From: JBCBDX01 sp038529265
Lineage (GTDB): Bacteria; Pseudomonadota; Alphaproteobacteria; Rhizobiales; Rhizobiaceae
Length of the DNA: 64,000 nucleotides
Direction of reading: 5' to 3'
NCBI GenBank assembly: GCA_038529265.1
Contig: JBCBDX010000010.1
Coordinates: 62,001 to 126,000 of the forward strand
Positions 60,841-64,000 of this stretch are shown piece after piece. The notes under the pieces are model-generated. The model saw only the letters and a list, made by a program, of their open reading frames with translations. It ran no database searches and was not told where the DNA came from. Positions within the stretch are counted from its first letter, which is position 1; every line of letters begins with the position of its first letter. The position numbers and the translations under genes were made by a program.

Positions 60841-61692
60841 TTATTCGCCGCCTCCCAGCGCATGCACGTAGGTTGAAACAGCGCGCACATCGGCCTCATT
60901 CAACCTCTGCCCCCACGCCGGCATCACGCCGAACCGGGCATTGGTTATGGTCTCAACCAAGCTGTCCTTGTCACCCCCATAAAGCCAGATCGCATCGGCC
61001 AGATTGGGCGCACCCTGATCGCGGTCGCCCAAGCCGGCATCACCATGGCAAGACGCGCAATTGTCGAGATAGAGCGTTCCCGCTTCGGTGGTGAAGTCCG
61101 CGTTGGCCAAGGTTGGTACAAAATCTGCGAGAAGTTCGATCTCTTCTCTTTCCAACAGTTCGCCAAACGCTGGCATTTCTGACCAGTGCGCATCACCATC
61201 CGTTTCATTTCGTATACCGTGTCTTACCGTGAAGGCGATTTGGTCAAGGCTGCCGCCCCAGAGCCAATCATTTTCCAACAGGTTCGGATAACCCTTTGAC
61301 CCTGCAGCGCCTGAACCGTGGCATTGGCTGCACTGTGCGCGGAAGACCGATCCGCCGCGAGCAACAGCATAGCGGTGGAGGTCCGACTGAGGATCCAAGC
61401 TTGCCAGATCGACCTCCAGCAATTGAGAAACAAGCTGCGCGTTAGCTGCCTCATGGGCTTCTATTTCAGCGACAACTTGGCCCCTTGTAGAAAAGTTGAG
61501 CAGTCCTGCCGTTGCCCCCGAGAGCATTGGCCATGCGGGATACGCGATGGTGTAGCCGATACCCCAGATCAGAGTGATGTAGAAGGTGGTGAGCCACCAA
61601 CGGGGCATGGGTGTATTGAGTTCTTCGATACCATCGAACTCATGGCCCATGGTCTCATGGCCGGTCATCTCATCGACGCGAGGTTTATCCAT
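60841..61692 (-). CDS. ccoP: cbb3-type cytochrome c oxidase subunit III (dihaem cytochrome c)
   Basis: A 283-residue CcoP. The N-terminal cytoplasmic part (DGIEELNTPMPRWW) leads into one membrane helix with IAYPAWP, then two cytochrome c domains with haem sites CSQCHG and CASCHG and distal methionines probably in WSEMPAFG and VMPAWGQ. The ATG at 61692 follows AGGAGC inside the end of ccoQ (eight-base overlap). It passes electrons to CcoO and CcoN. Length matches the family (about 280-300). Confidence 0.94.
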   Translation of the reverse strand: MDKPRVDEMTGHETMGHEFDGIEELNTPMPRWWLTTFYITLIWGIGYTIAYPAWPMLSGATAGLLNFSTRGQVVAEIEAHEAANAQLVSQLLEVDLASLDPQSDLHRYAVARGGSVFRAQCSQCHGSGAAGSKGYPNLLENDWLWGGSLDQIAFTVRHGIRNETDGDAHWSEMPAFGELLEREEIELLADFVPTLANADFTTEAGTLYLDNCASCHGDAGLGDRDQGAPNLADAIWLYGGDKDSLVETITNARFGVMPAWGQRLNEADVRAVSTYVHALGGGE

Positions 61693-61909
61693 CTTGCGTG
61701 CTCCTGAGGAAATCAATGTTGCATTTGCAGGTGTTGCAGTTCTTTGAGCATTCTTCTTCTTCCGTACGGAATGGGATGCTTGCAGCGTTGGCGTGCGATG
61801 ATTGGAGAGATGGCCAGAAGGCGTAGACCCAAGTGCCGATAAAGAAGCTAAACATGGCAATCAGAAACCAGCTGTCAGCAAACTCTCTCAATAGGGTGTA
61901 AGTTTCCAT
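61685..61909 (-). CDS. ccoQ: cbb3-type oxidase subunit IV CcoQ (FixQ) with cysteine-rich tail
   Basis: A 74-residue CcoQ. METYTLLREFADSWFLIAMF and FFIGTWVYAFWPS form the single membrane helix and conserved start of the family. The usual protein is about 50-60 residues. Here the C-terminus continues with an acidic run and ECSKNCNTCKCNID, giving four cysteines in a C-x3-C-x2-C-x-C pattern. ATG 61909 follows AGGAG. Its role is in stabilising the oxidase; the extra cysteines could bind metal, but this is speculation. Confidence 0.88.
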   Translation of the reverse strand: METYTLLREFADSWFLIAMFSFFIGTWVYAFWPSLQSSHANAASIPFRTEEEECSKNCNTCKCNIDFLRSTQDG

Positions 61910-61919
61910 ATCGCTTCTC

Positions 61920-62645
61920 CTATCGATTGGCGTCGGGCACAAAGGTCGAGAAATCGACGAGTGTGCCTAGCATTTGCAGATAAGCGATCAGTGCATCCAT
62001 TTCGGTTAGTTGTGGCTGACCGTCGAAATTGCCAATCGCTGCGCCCGGATATCGCTCCAGCATGTCATCCCAATCTGCGTCGGGGTCGGCTTGAACGGTA
62101 AAGTCCACCCTCGCGTTTTCGATCTGGGCATCTGTATATGGCACACCAACAAAGCGGTGGGTTGCCATCAGATCGCCGATGTCATCGCCATCTAGCGTTG
62201 TGTTGAGCAAGAATTTGTAGCTCGGCATTATGCTCTCGGGGACGACGGACTGCGGGTCAATCAGATGGTCGAGGTGCCATTCATCTGAGTAACGACCGCC
62301 GACGCGGGCAAGATCCGGGCCCGTGCGCTTTGATCCCCATAGGAATGGATGATCGTACATGGACTCTGCAGCCAGGCTGTAGTGTCCATAGCGTTCGACC
62401 TCGTCACGCATTGGACGGATCATTTGTGAGTGACAGACATAGCAACCTTCGCGGACATAGATGTCCCGTCCCGCCAGCTCGAGCGGGCTGTATGGGCGCA
62501 TTCCTTCCACGTCTTCGATCGTGTTTTCGAGCCAGAAAATTGGAGCGATCTCCACGATGCCGCCAATTGAAACGACTGATAGTGATACTGCCAGAAGCAG
62601 CGTCGGGCTGCGTTCGAGAATGACGTGTTTGTCAATTAATGCCAT
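61920..62645 (-). CDS. ccoO: cbb3-type cytochrome c oxidase subunit II (monohaem cytochrome c)
   Basis: A 241-residue CcoO. One N-terminal membrane helix (LLLAVSLSVVSIGGIVEIAP) anchors a periplasmic cytochrome c domain with the haem motif CYVCHS after GRDIYVREG and a likely methionine ligand in SIMPSY. WGSKRTGPDLARVGGRYS is highly typical. ATG 62645 follows AAGGAGC and lies 14 bases after the ccoN stop. It carries electrons to CcoN. Confidence 0.94.
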   Translation of the reverse strand: MALIDKHVILERSPTLLLAVSLSVVSIGGIVEIAPIFWLENTIEDVEGMRPYSPLELAGRDIYVREGCYVCHSQMIRPMRDEVERYGHYSLAAESMYDHPFLWGSKRTGPDLARVGGRYSDEWHLDHLIDPQSVVPESIMPSYKFLLNTTLDGDDIGDLMATHRFVGVPYTDAQIENARVDFTVQADPDADWDDMLERYPGAAIGNFDGQPQLTEMDALIAYLQMLGTLVDFSTFVPDANR

Positions 62646-62659
62646 GGGACGCTCCTTTC

Positions 62660-64000
62660 TTATTCTGCTGGTGCAGATGTTGCGCCAGCTGGTGGTGTCA
62701 TGACGGCGACTGGCTGACTGACCCGCTCGTAACCGCTGATGGTCATCCACATGTTCCAGCACATGATGCCAGCGCCTGTCAGGTAGAGGACGCCGCCAAG
62801 ACCACGCACAAGATACATGGGGAACTTGGCTGTGACGGTGTCAGCAAAGCTGTTGACGAGGAAGCCTTGGGCATCGACTTCACGCCACATCAGACCCTCC
62901 ATGATGCCACTGACCCACATGGATGCCGCGTAGAGCACGATACCGACCATCGCGAGCCAGAAGTGCCAGTTCATCGCTGCGGTCGAGTACATGGAACCAC
63001 GGTTCCAAAGGCGTGGTATGAGGAAGTAGACCATCGCGAAAATGATCATGCCGTTCCAACCAAGCGCGCCTGAGTGAACGTGACCAACTGTCCAGTCTGT
63101 GAAGTGGCTCAAAGAGTTCACCGCGCGGATAGACATCATGGGCCCTTCAAAGGTGGACATACCGTAGAAGGCGAGGCTGGCCACCAGGAAACGGATGATC
63201 GGATCGGTGCGGATCTTGTCCCAAGCGCCATTGAGCGTCATCAGGCCGTTCATCATGCCTGCCCAACTCGGCATCCACAGGACGACCGAGAACACCATTC
63301 CCAGCGTTGACGCCCAATCAGGCAGCGCCGTGTAGTGCAAGTGGTGAGGGCCGGCCCAGATGTAGAGGAATATAAGCGCCCAAAAGTGAACGATGGAGAG
63401 TTTGTAGCTGAAGACCGGACGGTTGGCCTGCTTGGGCACATAATAGTACATCATACCAAGGAAGCCCGCTGTCAGGAAAAAGCCGACCGCATTGTGGCCG
63501 TACCACCATTGGGTCATCGCATCTTGCACGCCTGCAAAAAGCTGCACCGATTTACTGCCCCAGATACTGACAGGAACGGCCAGATTGTTGACCACATGCA
63601 GCATGGCAACGGTCAAAATGAAGGCGAGAAAGAACCAGTTTGCCACATAGATTTGGCGTTCTTTACGCTGCAGAATTGTTCCCAGAAACACGATGAGATA
63701 AGCCACCCAAACGATGGTGAGCCAAATGTCCACATACCATTCAGGCTCTGCATATTCCTTCGATTGCGTGACGCCGAGTAGATAGCCGGTGGCTGCCAGC
63801 ACGATGAAAAGCTGGTAGCCTCAGAACACGAACCAAACGAGGTTGCCGCCGAATAGGCGCGTGCGGCTTGTTCGTTGGACAATATAGATCGATGAGGCGA
63901 TCAGCGCGTTGCCGCCAAAAGCGAAGATCACTGCGGATGTGTGCAACGGACGCAGCCGGCCGAAGTTTGCAAAGGGTTGCGCCCACTCAAAGTTGAGCAC
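62660..64000 (-). pseudogene. ccoN: cbb3-type cytochrome c oxidase subunit I CcoN, partial, with in-frame TGA
   Basis: The catalytic haem-copper subunit, running off the right edge so its N-terminus is missing. The frame read from 64000 gives RPLHTSAVIFAFGGNALIAS and LFGGNLVWFVF, then TGA at 63823-63821, then GYQLFIVLAATGYLLG and the rest of a normal CcoN to 62660. Haem/copper histidines are in WWYGHNAVGFF, GPHHLHY and GHVHSGALGWNG. The stop replaces a tryptophan I expect from FVFWGYQLFIV in the family, a TGG to TGA change. No frameshift accompanies it. It may be a real nonsense mutation or a sequence error; the downstream part alone could not make a full oxidase. Confidence 0.85.

Noticed and set aside
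1..64000. CRISPR arrays, insertion sequences, rRNA or tRNA genes, attachment sites.
   Set aside because: No regularly spaced repeats, transposase motifs, terminal inverted repeats or RNA gene sequences were recognised by eye on either strand. A tRNA scan would be decisive.

Overview
The window reads as a chromosomal or megaplasmid segment from an alphaproteobacterium, most likely of the Hyphomicrobiales (Rhizobiales) and perhaps marine or plant-associated. Grounds are the smo-type polyol ABC operon with a smoS dehydrogenase and an MtlK-type mannitol dehydrogenase, a long PutA divergent from an Lrp regulator, many binding-protein-dependent carbohydrate importers, and a fixNOQP-fixGHIS block with a FixK/FNR box. 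Genes are densely packed, often with 1-4 base start/stop overlaps, and most operon-first genes have a strong GGAGG-type ribosome binding site.

Layout. (1) 37-3066: a membrane protein, then a DapA-family lyase and a dihydropyrimidinase/hydantoinase on the minus strand. (2) 3221-10857: a LacI regulator and a sorbitol/mannitol operon (binding protein, two permeases, ATPase, sorbitol dehydrogenase, mannitol dehydrogenase). The same 14-base palindrome lies on both sides of the regulator gene. (3) 10870-14914: Lrp-type regulator and PutA. (4) 14940-26603: an idonate/gluconate-like sugar-acid block with divergent idnD and idnO-gntK, a seven-gene minus-strand ABC/SDR/lactonase/isomerase operon, and two adjacent GntR-like LacI regulators. 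Related palindromes sit at both divergent promoters. (5) 26703-38499: a lone esterase, a LacI regulator, an isomerase-like protein, a Gfo/Idh/MocA oxidoreductase, an ABC importer with two different ATPases and a 64-residue membrane protein, and a DhaK-DhaL fusion kinase.

(6) 38502-52851 is the most interesting part. A SorC/DeoR-type regulator is surrounded by a class II aldolase-dehydrogenase fusion, mtnA and mtnK homologues, a ribose-type ABC importer with a FucU-like mutarotase, and, across two AT-rich orphan genes, a split transketolase and a RuBisCO-like protein. Three promoters in this block each carry a TTGACA-N2-TGTCAA operator with a weaker second copy exactly 20 bases away. This ties the genes into one predicted regulon. 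It probably takes up a 5-substituted pentose (5-methylthioribose or 5-deoxyribose) or a related branched pentose, phosphorylates and isomerises it, and splits it by an aldolase branch and/or a RuBisCO-like/transketolase branch. The substrate is inference.

(7) 53010-56537: a cobalamin riboswitch with a hairpin that would cover the ribosome binding site, followed by a DUF1636 protein and a B12-type ABC importer. (8) 56544-64000: cbb3 oxidase genes on the minus strand (ccoNOQP, then ccoGHIS including a 52-residue ccoS). The ccoN frame, which runs off the right edge, has an in-frame TGA in place of a conserved tryptophan.

No rRNA, tRNA, CRISPR array, insertion sequence or replication origin was recognised. 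All family assignments rest on reading motifs by eye, without database searches.
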